Below are positions 14,702-22,018 of a stretch of DNA of 37,078 bases, piece by piece. Below the pieces are notes generated by a model, which worked only from the letters and a program-made list of their open reading frames with translations, had not been told where the DNA came from and did no database searches. Source of the stretch: Streptomyces sp. NRRL WC-3626. GTDB lineage: Bacteria; Actinomycetota; Actinomycetes; Streptomycetales; Streptomycetaceae. The stretch's first letter is position 1; each line of letters opens with the position of its first letter. Location: contig NZ_JOCA01000035.1 of NCBI RefSeq assembly GCF_000718785.1, forward strand, positions 1 to 37,078, given 5' to 3'. Both the position numbers and the translations under genes were made by a program.

Positions 14702-17106
14702 GTCAGGTCGACTCCGGAGGTGATCGGCGCTTCCCACATCGTTTCCACCCACACACTCCCTCGGTGTGCACCTTTCGCCAGAGCCACCTTCGAGGCCGAG
14801 GCGCGGTGGTGCGCCCGAACCAGGTCTCCCGTCCGGCGGCCGTCGGCGAAGTCCTGGCCGACGACACTCACTCGTACCGCCCGAGGAGTCCATACGACGG
14901 TCACCCGCGCCGTCGTGCGGGTATGGCCGAGAACCACGGCCACCGGGTCGATCAAATCCCTGCGCACTTCCACAGGCACCTCCTTCCGCCGGCCCCTTAT
15001 GGCCAGGCTCACCGTCACTCCCTGGTGCTCGGCCACCTCGACGCACGCCCGCAACTCGTTCAGCAACGGGTCGGCGACGGCGTCGCTCTCCGCGAACAAC
15101 CGGCGCATCCGGGCGGCTTCCACGCCGCACCGCAGCCTGACGTCGTCGTCATGCGGGCTCAGCACACCGTGGCCAAGGCCTGCCAGCAGCGGCACCGTCG
15201 TGGCCGTCAGGGCGCGGTAGCGCTCTTTGTGATCACGCTGCATGCCTTCATGGATACGTTCCCGGGTACGCAGTTCTTCCTCCCGTGCGGCCGCGCTCCC
15301 CGCTGCCGGCGCCCCGTCATGGAGCAGATGCATCAGCAGCACACCGACGGAGAACTGGAAGCCGCAGGTGGATACGGTCGAGAGACCCATGCCGGTCGAC
15401 TCGGCGACGGTCGGTGAGCCCAGTACAAACATGGCCAACGTGTTGAGCCCGACATGCGCCCCGAGGAACACCGCGAGGACCCTGACCCGAAGGTCCGCCA
15501 GCAAGAACAACGCGTGCCAGCCGATGAGTCCGAACACCCAGTCCTCGGGGCCTGCCAGGCGTTCCGGCGGGAGCGTGAACGCGCCTGTGGCCGAGACCGC
15601 CAGCACCGCGCCCACGCTCCATCCGCGCACCCTCGGCGGGATCCGCCTGCCACGCAGCAGATACGCGCCCCCGGTCGCGGCGACGGCGGCGAGACAGATG
15701 AAGGCCGATGTCTGTGCCCACGCCGGACCGTACACGTCCTGGTGGGCCGTGAGTTGGCCCAGGGAGACGGTGAACTGCGCCACCAGACTGATCAGCAGTG
15801 CCGCCAGTCGGGCCCCTTGAAGCAGCTGGCCGCGGATGAAGCGAACGACAGCTGCGCGCTGTGCCCGTGCGCCGGGCGGACCGGGCAGGCCCGCGGCCCG
15901 CGTTCCGTCTGTCGGCGGTGACGCCGGAGGCCGCTCCTGCCAGCGCCACTGAACGCGGGTCCCGGCGCCGGGTCGGGAGGCAACGGACGCGGAGCCTCCG
16001 ACCGCCTTCATCCTGCCGACGATCGAAGCGGAGATCCCCCTGCGCCGAGCGGGCACGGATTCCGGAGCGAAGCCCCGTCCCGCGTCGGACAGTTCGACGA
16101 CGACGGCCCCGTCCTCCGTCCACGCCCTCAGCTCCGCTTCGCGTACCCCGGCATGGCGTGCCACATTGGCGACGGCCTCCCGGACCCCGTTGAAGATCGC
16201 GAGCCCGGGGCCCGACGGAATCGCCAGCGGGCCGGTGACGAGCAACTTGACCTGGACCCTGGCCTGTCCCACGCCCTCGGGCACACAGCCGAGAAGCACC
16301 GAGAGATCAATGCTCTCCGTCCCGAATCCGGGCATGGCGGACAAAGCGTCCAGATCTCGTGCGGCGCGCAGAGGCAGCCATGACCAGTCCTGGTCGTCGC
16401 CCTGGGAGACCATCAGCAGCGTCGCGCACGCCGTATCGTGCAGGGTCGCCAGGTGTTCGCGCTCGGTCGCCCGCCGCGCGGCGGCGACCTCGGCCTCCCG
16501 GCGCAACGCCGCCCTGGTGGCGGCCGACCGATCGGCCGCCCTGGCCCGCGCCCGGACGATGACATGGGCGCCCCTCGACAGACCCACCTCCACCAGCATG
16601 CGTGCCAGGTGCACCGCATCGGCGCCGTGCGCGGGTGATGAGAACATATCGCCCAGCGCGCAGACGACGGCCCCCAACGCGGCCAGGGTGAACCCGACCA
16701 CCGGACGCGTCGCCCATTCGTGCTGGAAGGTGATGACGCTGATGCCGACGATCGCCTCCACCATCGCATCCGCGACATCGCCGCCGAGCACCGGCTGGGA
16801 CAGCCCCGTGAGCACCACCACGGCAGCGTCCGACACCAACAGCAGAGTGGGAGGGAGCGGACGGTGCAATGAGCGCAGGCGCACGCAACAGGCGAGGAGA
16901 GCCGGCAGGAGCAGAGTCAGCACCAGGGGAACTTTCGCCGGGTCCGCCGAGACGACCCCCAGCGCACCGCAGAGGCAGAAGATGGTGGACCGGAGCATCA
17001 CTCCGTACCGCTCGAGGGTGAGGGTCACCAGGCGCTCGCTCGACCTGGGTCCCTCCGCACGCTCAACGGGTCCGCCCGGGTCCACCCCGTCCCCCCAATG
17101 CCACAA
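14698..17106 (-). CDS. Tandem sensor histidine kinase (active N-half, degenerate C-half)
   Basis: This protein of up to 802 residues looks like two membrane kinases in tandem. The N-half has hydrophobic segments (about 40-155), then a dimerisation helix with ATLHDTACATL (probable phospho-His H223). It has an ATPase domain with an N-box (REAVANVARHAG, 309-320) and the G-box DAGRGF (341-346). The C-half has a second membrane block (about 425-597). Its following helical and ATPase-like region (620-780) has no recognisable H-box His or glycine boxes, so it is probably a pseudokinase. The start is uncertain: TTG at 17106 is the longest, and GTG at 17085 or 17028 and ATG at 16998 are also in frame. 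It is transcribed divergently from the AraC-type gene and is coupled to the response regulator below it. The signal sensed is not evident. Confidence 0.9.
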   Translation of the reverse strand: MWHWGDGVDPGGPVERAEGPRSSERLVTLTLERYGVMLRSTIFCLCGALGVVSADPAKVPLVLTLLLPALLACCVRLRSLHRPLPPTLLLVSDAAVVVLTGLSQPVLGGDVADAMVEAIVGISVITFQHEWATRPVVGFTLAALGAVVCALGDMFSSPAHGADAVHLARMLVEVGLSRGAHVIVRARARAADRSAATRAALRREAEVAAARRATEREHLATLHDTACATLLMVSQGDDQDWSWLPLRAARDLDALSAMPGFGTESIDLSVLLGCVPEGVGQARVQVKLLVTGPLAIPSGPGLAIFNGVREAVANVARHAGVREAELRAWTEDGAVVVELSDAGRGFAPESVPARRRGISASIVGRMKAVGGSASVASRPGAGTRVQWRWQERPPASPPTDGTRAAGLPGPPGARAQRAAVVRFIRGQLLQGARLAALLISLVAQFTVSLGQLTAHQDVYGPAWAQTSAFICLAAVAATGGAYLLRGRRIPPRVRGWSVGAVLAVSATGAFTLPPERLAGPEDWVFGLIGWHALFLLADLRVRVLAVFLGAHVGLNTLAMFVLGSPTVAESTGMGLSTVSTCGFQFSVGVLLMHLLHDGAPAAGSAAAREEELRTRERIHEGMQRDHKERYRALTATTVPLLAGLGHGVLSPHDDDVRLRCGVEAARMRRLFAESDAVADPLLNELRACVEVAEHQGVTVSLAIRGRRKEVPVEVRRDLIDPVAVVLGHTRTTARVTVVWTPRAVRVSVVGQDFADGRRTGDLVRAHHRASASKVALAKGAHRGSVWVETMWEAPITSGVDLT

Positions 17107-17108
17107 AA

Positions 17109-17121
17109 GGGTGCTACACCC
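17109..17121. promoter_or_regulatory. Perfect inverted repeat just upstream of the kinase start
   Basis: GGGTG-CTA-CACCC is a perfect inverted repeat with a 3-bp centre, ending 3 bp from the longest possible kinase start. Its position suits an operator, or a hairpin in the kinase leader. Its function is inferred from position only. Confidence 0.35.
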
Positions 17122-17178
17122 TCGTCTCTCAGCTCGTCCACGGACCCTAGGACCTTCGTGGGGTCAGGACTGTGTCGT

Positions 17179-17209
17179 CCGTGCACGGGACTTTGTCCGT
17201 GGTGCACGG
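17179..17209. promoter_or_regulatory. Paired GTGCAC palindromic boxes, candidate operator
   Basis: CCGTGCACGG at 17179-17188 is a perfect 10-bp palindrome. GTGCACGG recurs at 17202-17209, and the two cores are exactly 21 bp (two helical turns) apart. That is the geometry expected for two dimers of a regulator bound to the same DNA face. It lies in the divergent promoter gap, so the AraC-type protein or the response regulator are candidate ligands. Confidence 0.45.
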
Positions 17210-17389
17210 CCCCAAGTCCCGGTCGCGCCGGGCACGTTGCGGCGCGGAACGGCGAGGTCGTTGCGCGGCGAGAGGGAATCCCGCCAGACTGGAGACGAGA
17301 ACCGGCCGGGGCGAGAGGGGCGTTGTGGGAATACGGGCCGAGGCGCCGACGGACCGTCACCATGGCCGAGGCGGACGGAGGCCGGTCTC

Positions 17390-18358
17390 ATGAGTCCGGT
17401 TCTGGACACCTCGTCCATACCGCCGCAGGATCGGGAGGAAGTGGTCCGGAACGCGGTGTGGGAATCCATGGTCGCGGTCGACATCGACCACGGCCCACCG
17501 GCGGAGGACATCTCCGTCCGCATCGGGCTCAACGGTGTCGGGCCCCTCAGGGTCTGTTCGGCGCGGGCGACCGCGGTCACCCTCCGTCGGACCGAACGGC
17601 TTGCCCGGGAGGACGAGGAACCGGCCGTCACTCTGGGTGTTCAGATGGCGGGCAGCAGCATGGTGGTGCAGAACGGCCGCCAGTGCCTGCTGAGTGCGGG
17701 AGACTGCGCCGTCTTCGAGTCGATCACCCCCTACACACTGCTCTTCGACGAAGGAGTCGACCACCGCTTCATCCGTTTCCCCCGGGCCGCACTCGCGCTC
17801 CCCGACCGGTTGTTACGAGACGTCACCGCGGTGCCCCTGGGACCCGGCAACCCCGTTGCGCGCCTCGCCTTCACCTACTTCTCCCAACTGGCCGTCGCCG
17901 ACGAGTTGCACCAGGGCCCGCACGGCGAAGCCGCCGTGCAGCCCAGCGTCGAGCTCCTGCGTGCGGTCCTGACGACCCAGCACGGCAACTCCGTCCTGGC
18001 CAGGGCGCCTTTGAAGGCGACGCTCACCCTGCGCATCACGCAGTACATCCAGGAGCACCTGGCTGATCCGGCTCTGTCGGCGGCCCGGATAGCGGCCGCG
18101 CACGACATCTCCGTACGGCAGCTCTACGTTGTGCTCTCGCGCTCGGGAATCAGCCTCGGCGACTGGATCCGTGCCCGCCGCCTGGCGGAATGCAAACGGG
18201 AGCTGGCCGGCCCGAACGGCCGGCTGCGGACCGTCGCGGCGATCGGGCGGAGCTGGGGCTTCGTGGACGCGACCCACTTCGGCAAGGTCTTCAAACAGGC
18301 CTACGGAATCTCACCGCGGGCCTGGCGCGAACAGAACCACCCTCGCACCTGGGCGTGA
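17390..18358 (+). CDS. AraC-family transcriptional regulator containing a TTA codon
   Basis: This 322-residue protein has an N-terminal cupin-like ligand-binding domain (about 30-200) of the type found in actinobacterial AraC proteins. Its C-terminal double helix-turn-helix (about 215-318) includes LSAARIAAAHDISVRQLYVV, WGFVDATHFGKVFKQAYG and SPRAWRE. The ATG at 17390 is chosen because GGAGG lies 8 bp upstream and the N-terminus fits the family; the frame is open far upstream but overlaps the kinase gene. Codon 142 is TTA, the rare leucine codon read by the bldA tRNA in Streptomyces, so translation is probably tied to developmental stage. It is followed after 226 bp by the SARP-type gene and is probably a pathway-level switch. 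Confidence 0.95.
   Translation: MSPVLDTSSIPPQDREEVVRNAVWESMVAVDIDHGPPAEDISVRIGLNGVGPLRVCSARATAVTLRRTERLAREDEEPAVTLGVQMAGSSMVVQNGRQCLLSAGDCAVFESITPYTLLFDEGVDHRFIRFPRAALALPDRLLRDVTAVPLGPGNPVARLAFTYFSQLAVADELHQGPHGEAAVQPSVELLRAVLTTQHGNSVLARAPLKATLTLRITQYIQEHLADPALSAARIAAAHDISVRQLYVVLSRSGISLGDWIRARRLAECKRELAGPNGRLRTVAAIGRSWGFVDATHFGKVFKQAYGISPRAWREQNHPRTWA
17813..17815 (+). promoter_or_regulatory. TTA leucine codon (bldA-dependent translation)
   Basis: In-frame TTA at codon 142 of the AraC-type regulator, directly after a TTG Leu codon. It is the only in-frame TTA I found among the genes of the window. In Streptomyces such codons make translation depend on the bldA tRNA, which accumulates late in growth. 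Confidence 0.85.
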
Positions 18359-18475
18359 TGGTCTCCGCACGGTCACGTTCCGCGTCTCTCCGCCCTCGGA
18401 TGCGCCGCCGGTCCCGCCGCGCACGACTTCCGTCGCGTGGGCCCGCTGTTCCGTGTGGGGCGAACGACCGGCACA

Positions 18476-18493
18476 CCCGGCGCCGCCGCCGGG
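18476..18493 (+). promoter_or_regulatory. GC-rich hairpin 1 upstream of the SARP-type gene
   Basis: CCCGGCG-CCGC-CGCCGGG is a perfect 7-bp stem with a 4-nt loop, 117 bp after the AraC-type stop. It has no T-run after it. It could be a terminator for the AraC-type transcript, or part of a structured leader of the SARP-type mRNA. Confidence 0.4.
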
Positions 18494-18516
18494 CTACTGT
18501 GCGCGTCGTACCACGA

Positions 18517-18535
18517 CGCGGCCTTGTGGGCCGCG
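18517..18535 (+). promoter_or_regulatory. GC-rich hairpin 2 upstream of the SARP-type gene
   Basis: CGCGGCC-TTGTG-GGCCGCG is a perfect 7-bp stem with a 5-nt loop, 49 bp before the SARP-type ATG and 23 bp after hairpin 1. Its place close to the start codon would suit attenuation or mRNA stabilisation. There is no T-run. Confidence 0.4.
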
Positions 18536-18584
18536 GACACTGCCGGGCCGTGGTCACCAGACAGGGACACACCAACGGAGCGTC

Positions 18585-21212
18585 ATGAACCTGCGGGGGC
18601 AAAGCACGGACCACAAGGCGTACTTCGCGCTTCTCGGCCGATTCGAGGTCACACGGGGAAGCGTGGTCGCGGAACTCAAGGCGCGAAGATCGAGACTTCT
18701 GCTGGCGGCACTGGTGTGCAGGGCCGGGGAGACGATGAGCATCGAGGACATCATCGACGTGGTGTGGGGCGAGGATCCCCCGGCGACTGTCCGCAGCCAG
18801 GTCCAGATATGTGTCTCCGCGGCCCGTCGCGCCCTGGCCGGTGTCGGAATGGGCGACACTCTCAGAACACACCCCTTCGGCTACTCGCTGATGCTCGAAC
18901 CGGGACAGCGGGACATCGACGACTTCGCCCGCCTCGTCTCCGAGGCACGGGCGGCGTCGGACGCCGGTCGATGCGACGCGGCGGTCCGCGGCTACCGCGG
19001 CGCTCTGGATCTCTGGCGAGGACCGGCCCTGGTCGGCCTCGACAGCGATGTGCTGCACAGGAAGGCCGTGGCGCTGAACGAGGAGCGCCTCACCGTCCTG
19101 GAGGAGTGCATCGACGTGGAGCTGCTGCGGGGCAGGGAACGGAAGCTGCTTCCCGAGTTGGTGAACCATGTCTCCGAGAACCCCTTGCGCGAGAAGCTAC
19201 GAGGGCAACTCATGCTTGCGCTGCACCGCGCCGGACGACGTACCGACGCCCTTCGGGTGTACCGCGAGGGCCGTGACCGAATGGTCAACGACCTGGGCCT
19301 GGAACCCTCCGACGAACTCCGCCGCCTCGAAAGCGGGATCCTCAACGACGCGCCGGAACTCGCCGCCGCGTACACGCAGTCGGCCGGTGTGTCCGTGCCG
19401 AGACAACTGCCCCCGCTGACGGACCATTTCGTCGGCAGGGATGACCTCACTCGATCGGTCGGTGCCCTGCTGGACCGCCCATCGGCGACGGGCCGTACCG
19501 GCACCCGCGCGGTCAACGTGTACGGCCGGGGCGGGGTGGGCAAGACGTCGCTCGCGCTCCGCATCGCCTACCGGCTTGCGCACGAGCGCTTCGCCGACGG
19601 TCAGCTCTACTACGACCTGCACGGCAGCGGGCCGGCCGCCGTCCCGCCGGCTCGGGTCCTGGACCACTTCCTGCGCACCCTGGGGGTGCCGCCCTCGGAC
19701 ATCCCGAAGGGTCTGGACGAACGGGCCTCCATGTTCCGTAGCCATGTCGCCGGGCGCGACATGCTGCTGGTTCTCGACGACGCCGCCGACGAGGCTCAGA
19801 TACAGCCCTTGCTGCCGGGTGGACGGGACTGCGCCGTGCTGGTGACCAGCCGCACGTCGCAGACGGGCATTCCCGCGTTGCACAACGTCCGGCTCGACGT
19901 GCTGTCCCCTCCGGAGGCACTCGAACTGATCGGGAGGAGCGTCGGCGAGAAACGCCTCCGGGCGGAGCCCTCCGCGGTCGCCGAGGTGGTGCGACATCTC
20001 GACGGCCTGCCGCTGGCGCTCAGCATCGCCGGAGCCCGGCTCGCCGCCGCGCCCCACCGGCCGGTCTCGTCCATGGCACACCGGTTTCGGGACGAGGGGC
20101 GGCGACTCGACGAACTCACGCGGGGTGACCAGGCCGTGCGCACGACCATCGCCTCCACATATGACGGACTGCGCCCCGAACTCCAAGGCCTCCTGAGCCG
20201 ACTGAGCCTTCTCGGCGTGGAGACGGTCCCCGGTTGGATGGCCGCGGTGGTGACCGGTCGGGGCACGGAGGAGGCGCACGACCTGCTGGACGAGGCCGCC
20301 GCGGCCCAACTGCTCGCACCCGTCGAAGCGGAGCCCGACGACACCCCCCGCTATCGCATCCCCGGTCTGATCCGCATCTTCCTGCGGGAAGCCGCCGGCC
20401 GCCTCGCCGTCGCGGAGCGACAGGAGGTCGTTCGCCGGATCGTCGGTGCCTGGCTCGCGCTGCTCGATCGCGCGCACAGCCGACTCCACGGCGGCGAATT
20501 CACCCGTGTACGGGGGAATTCGCCCAGGCGGGAGCCTCCTGAGGACGTCGTCCGCGATGTGCTGACGGATCCGCTGCGCTGGATGGACGCGGAGCGCCCG
20601 GGACTGCTCGCCGCGGTCGACGCGGCCAAGGAGTACGGACTCGACGAGGCCTGCTGGGACTTGGCGGTGGCTCTGGTGACCCTCTTCGAGGTGCGTCCTC
20701 ACCACGACGACTGGAGAAGGAGCCACGAGACGGCCCTGGAGATGGTGCTGGAAAGCGGGAACGTACGGGGGGAGGCGGCGACGCGCTGCTCGCCGGGGTC
20801 CCTCCACCCCTCGCAGCGGCACACCGAGCGGGCGCTGCCGTTCCTGGAGAAGTCGCCGGCCCTCTTCGAAGAACGGCGACTGGGGGCAGGGCGACCGGAG
20901 GTCGCGCCGGCACATTTCCGCGAGGCGCCGTCCATCGTTGGGACGCAGGCCGACGACGTCGGTGATGGACATGTTCAGCGAGGCCTGGGCTCCGCACATC
21001 TCATGCAGGGCGACCCTGCGGAGGCGGCCCGCTGTCTCCAGCGGGCGCTGTCGATCGCGGACGCCACGGGAAGTCCCGTCGAGGCGGCGGGACGCGGCGG
21101 GAGCCAGGTGCCGTCAGCTGCTGGAGCGACTGCCCTGAACAACTCACCCGGGGACGGGAGCCGGCCCGTGGCCGGGAGAGAGACGTGCGGGGAGCCGATC
21201 TCGTTGCGATAG
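18585..21212 (+). CDS. AfsR/SARP-type regulator with NB-ARC ATPase and eroded TPR tail
   Basis: This 875-residue protein has an N-terminal OmpR-like winged helix (about 10-105) and a bacterial transcriptional activation domain (about 110-265). An NB-ARC-type ATPase follows, with GRGGVGKTS (Walker A, about 314-322), LLVLDDAAD (Walker B, about 395-403), TSRT and LDGLPLAL (near 474). The tail (about 720-875) has TPR-like features (GSLH, ERALPFLEKS, LGSAHLMQGD, AARCLQRALSIADATG). However, prolines sit where TPR helices normally have Leu (RCSPGSLHPS, EKSPALF, FREAPSI). The last 40 residues look unlike protein of this family; the other frame gives CRQLLERLP and stops at 21138, suggesting a one-base insertion in the GGG at 21089-21091. 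The ATG at 18585 has GGAG 4 bp upstream. SARPs usually activate cluster promoters; this one may be impaired or simply divergent. Confidence 0.9.
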   Translation: MNLRGQSTDHKAYFALLGRFEVTRGSVVAELKARRSRLLLAALVCRAGETMSIEDIIDVVWGEDPPATVRSQVQICVSAARRALAGVGMGDTLRTHPFGYSLMLEPGQRDIDDFARLVSEARAASDAGRCDAAVRGYRGALDLWRGPALVGLDSDVLHRKAVALNEERLTVLEECIDVELLRGRERKLLPELVNHVSENPLREKLRGQLMLALHRAGRRTDALRVYREGRDRMVNDLGLEPSDELRRLESGILNDAPELAAAYTQSAGVSVPRQLPPLTDHFVGRDDLTRSVGALLDRPSATGRTGTRAVNVYGRGGVGKTSLALRIAYRLAHERFADGQLYYDLHGSGPAAVPPARVLDHFLRTLGVPPSDIPKGLDERASMFRSHVAGRDMLLVLDDAADEAQIQPLLPGGRDCAVLVTSRTSQTGIPALHNVRLDVLSPPEALELIGRSVGEKRLRAEPSAVAEVVRHLDGLPLALSIAGARLAAAPHRPVSSMAHRFRDEGRRLDELTRGDQAVRTTIASTYDGLRPELQGLLSRLSLLGVETVPGWMAAVVTGRGTEEAHDLLDEAAAAQLLAPVEAEPDDTPRYRIPGLIRIFLREAAGRLAVAERQEVVRRIVGAWLALLDRAHSRLHGGEFTRVRGNSPRREPPEDVVRDVLTDPLRWMDAERPGLLAAVDAAKEYGLDEACWDLAVALVTLFEVRPHHDDWRRSHETALEMVLESGNVRGEAATRCSPGSLHPSQRHTERALPFLEKSPALFEERRLGAGRPEVAPAHFREAPSIVGTQADDVGDGHVQRGLGSAHLMQGDPAEAARCLQRALSIADATGSPVEAAGRGGSQVPSAAGATALNNSPGDGSRPVAGRETCGEPISLR

Positions 21213-21319
21213 GCCAGGAATAGTGCTCCGACGAGGATGTCGCCGCAGCCGAATCCGGCATCCGGACGACCGTCTCGACACAGGCGTCCAACCACTCTTC
21301 GACAATCAGGAGGTCCTGG

Positions 21320-21928
21320 ATGGCAGGCGACAGGGAACCCGGCACGGTCACTGAACACGGCGGCGGCCTGGCGGTAGCGGTCTTCTGCGGCGCTCGGACC
21401 GGCCACCTGCCGCGCGTGATCGAGTACGCCCAGGACGTCGGTGCTCTCCTCGGCACCCGCGGGCACCGTCTGGTCTACGGCGCCGGCGGGGTCGGGGTCA
21501 TGGGGGCGGTGGCACGCTCGGCGCGGCGCCACGGCGCCCCGGTCACCGGAGTGATACCCCGCTTTCTGCGGGAGCTGGAACGCGACGACATGGCCCCCGA
21601 GCAGGAACTGGTCGTCACCGAGGACATGTTCGAACGCAAGAAGGTCATGTTCGACATGGCCGACGCCTTCCTCGCCCTTCCCGGAGGCTACGGCACTCTG
21701 GACGAGGTCATCGAGGTCGTGTCCCTCAACTACCTCGGACGGAACCCCAGGCCCTTGGTCCTGCTGGGCGTCGACGACTTCTGGACGCCGCTGCTGAGCA
21801 CCCTCACCGCAGTACAGGACTGCGGATACACACGCGATTCCACTCCGGCACCGTTCGAGATCGCAGACGATCCGGCCGCGGCCATCGCGGCCGTGGAGAA
21901 GATGTCCGGACTGTACGGCCGGCAGTAG
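21320..21928 (+). CDS. LOG-family protein 2 (intact motif)
   Basis: This 202-residue protein is a LOG family member with YGAGGVGVMG (53-62), MFERKKVM (103-110, containing R106-K107) and PGGYGTLDE (121-129). It keeps the Glu that the first LOG protein has lost, and the two proteins align residue for residue over this core. It should be able to cleave the N-glycosidic bond of a nucleoside 5'-monophosphate, or do related dehydration chemistry. AGGAGG (21308-21313) lies 6 bp before the ATG, one of the best ribosome sites in the window. The gene follows the SARP-type gene by 107 bp and precedes the type II thioesterase by 90 bp on the same strand. The presence of two paralogues in one locus suggests a pathway role rather than housekeeping cytokinin metabolism. 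Confidence 0.93.
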   Translation: MAGDREPGTVTEHGGGLAVAVFCGARTGHLPRVIEYAQDVGALLGTRGHRLVYGAGGVGVMGAVARSARRHGAPVTGVIPRFLRELERDDMAPEQELVVTEDMFERKKVMFDMADAFLALPGGYGTLDEVIEVVSLNYLGRNPRPLVLLGVDDFWTPLLSTLTAVQDCGYTRDSTPAPFEIADDPAAAIAAVEKMSGLYGRQ

Positions 21929-22018
21929 CCGGGCCGCAGGGCCGGCGGAGCGGGCGGCGCCGACGGCATACGCGGACAGGGGTGTGTTTCCGAGGGAACA
22001 GAACGAGGTGAGCCCAGC

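Larger units (their letters stand above)
17107..17389. promoter_or_regulatory. Divergent intergenic region between kinase and AraC-type regulator
   Basis: This 283-bp gap is the largest non-coding stretch in the window and must hold the promoters of both divergent transcription units. It contains the GGGTG/CACCC repeat, a CCACG...CGTGG inverted pair (17138-17142 and 17157-17161, centred on CCTAGG), and two GTGCAC cores 21 bp apart. I see no clear consensus -10/-35 pair and no coding potential that I would defend. A good ribosome site (GGAGG, 17377-17381) precedes the AraC-type ATG. Confidence 0.6.

Noticed and set aside
16166..17389. Upstream in-frame extension of the AraC-type gene overlapping the kinase gene
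   Set aside because: Low-complexity Ser/Arg/Thr-rich translation with no domain. The GGAGG before ATG 17390 and the family N-terminus mark the real start.
21139..21319. Possible minus-strand gene remnant between the SARP-type and second LOG genes
   Set aside because: Reverse frames give short peptides with no family I recognise, and the region is short. It is best read as spacer plus the ribosome site of the LOG gene.
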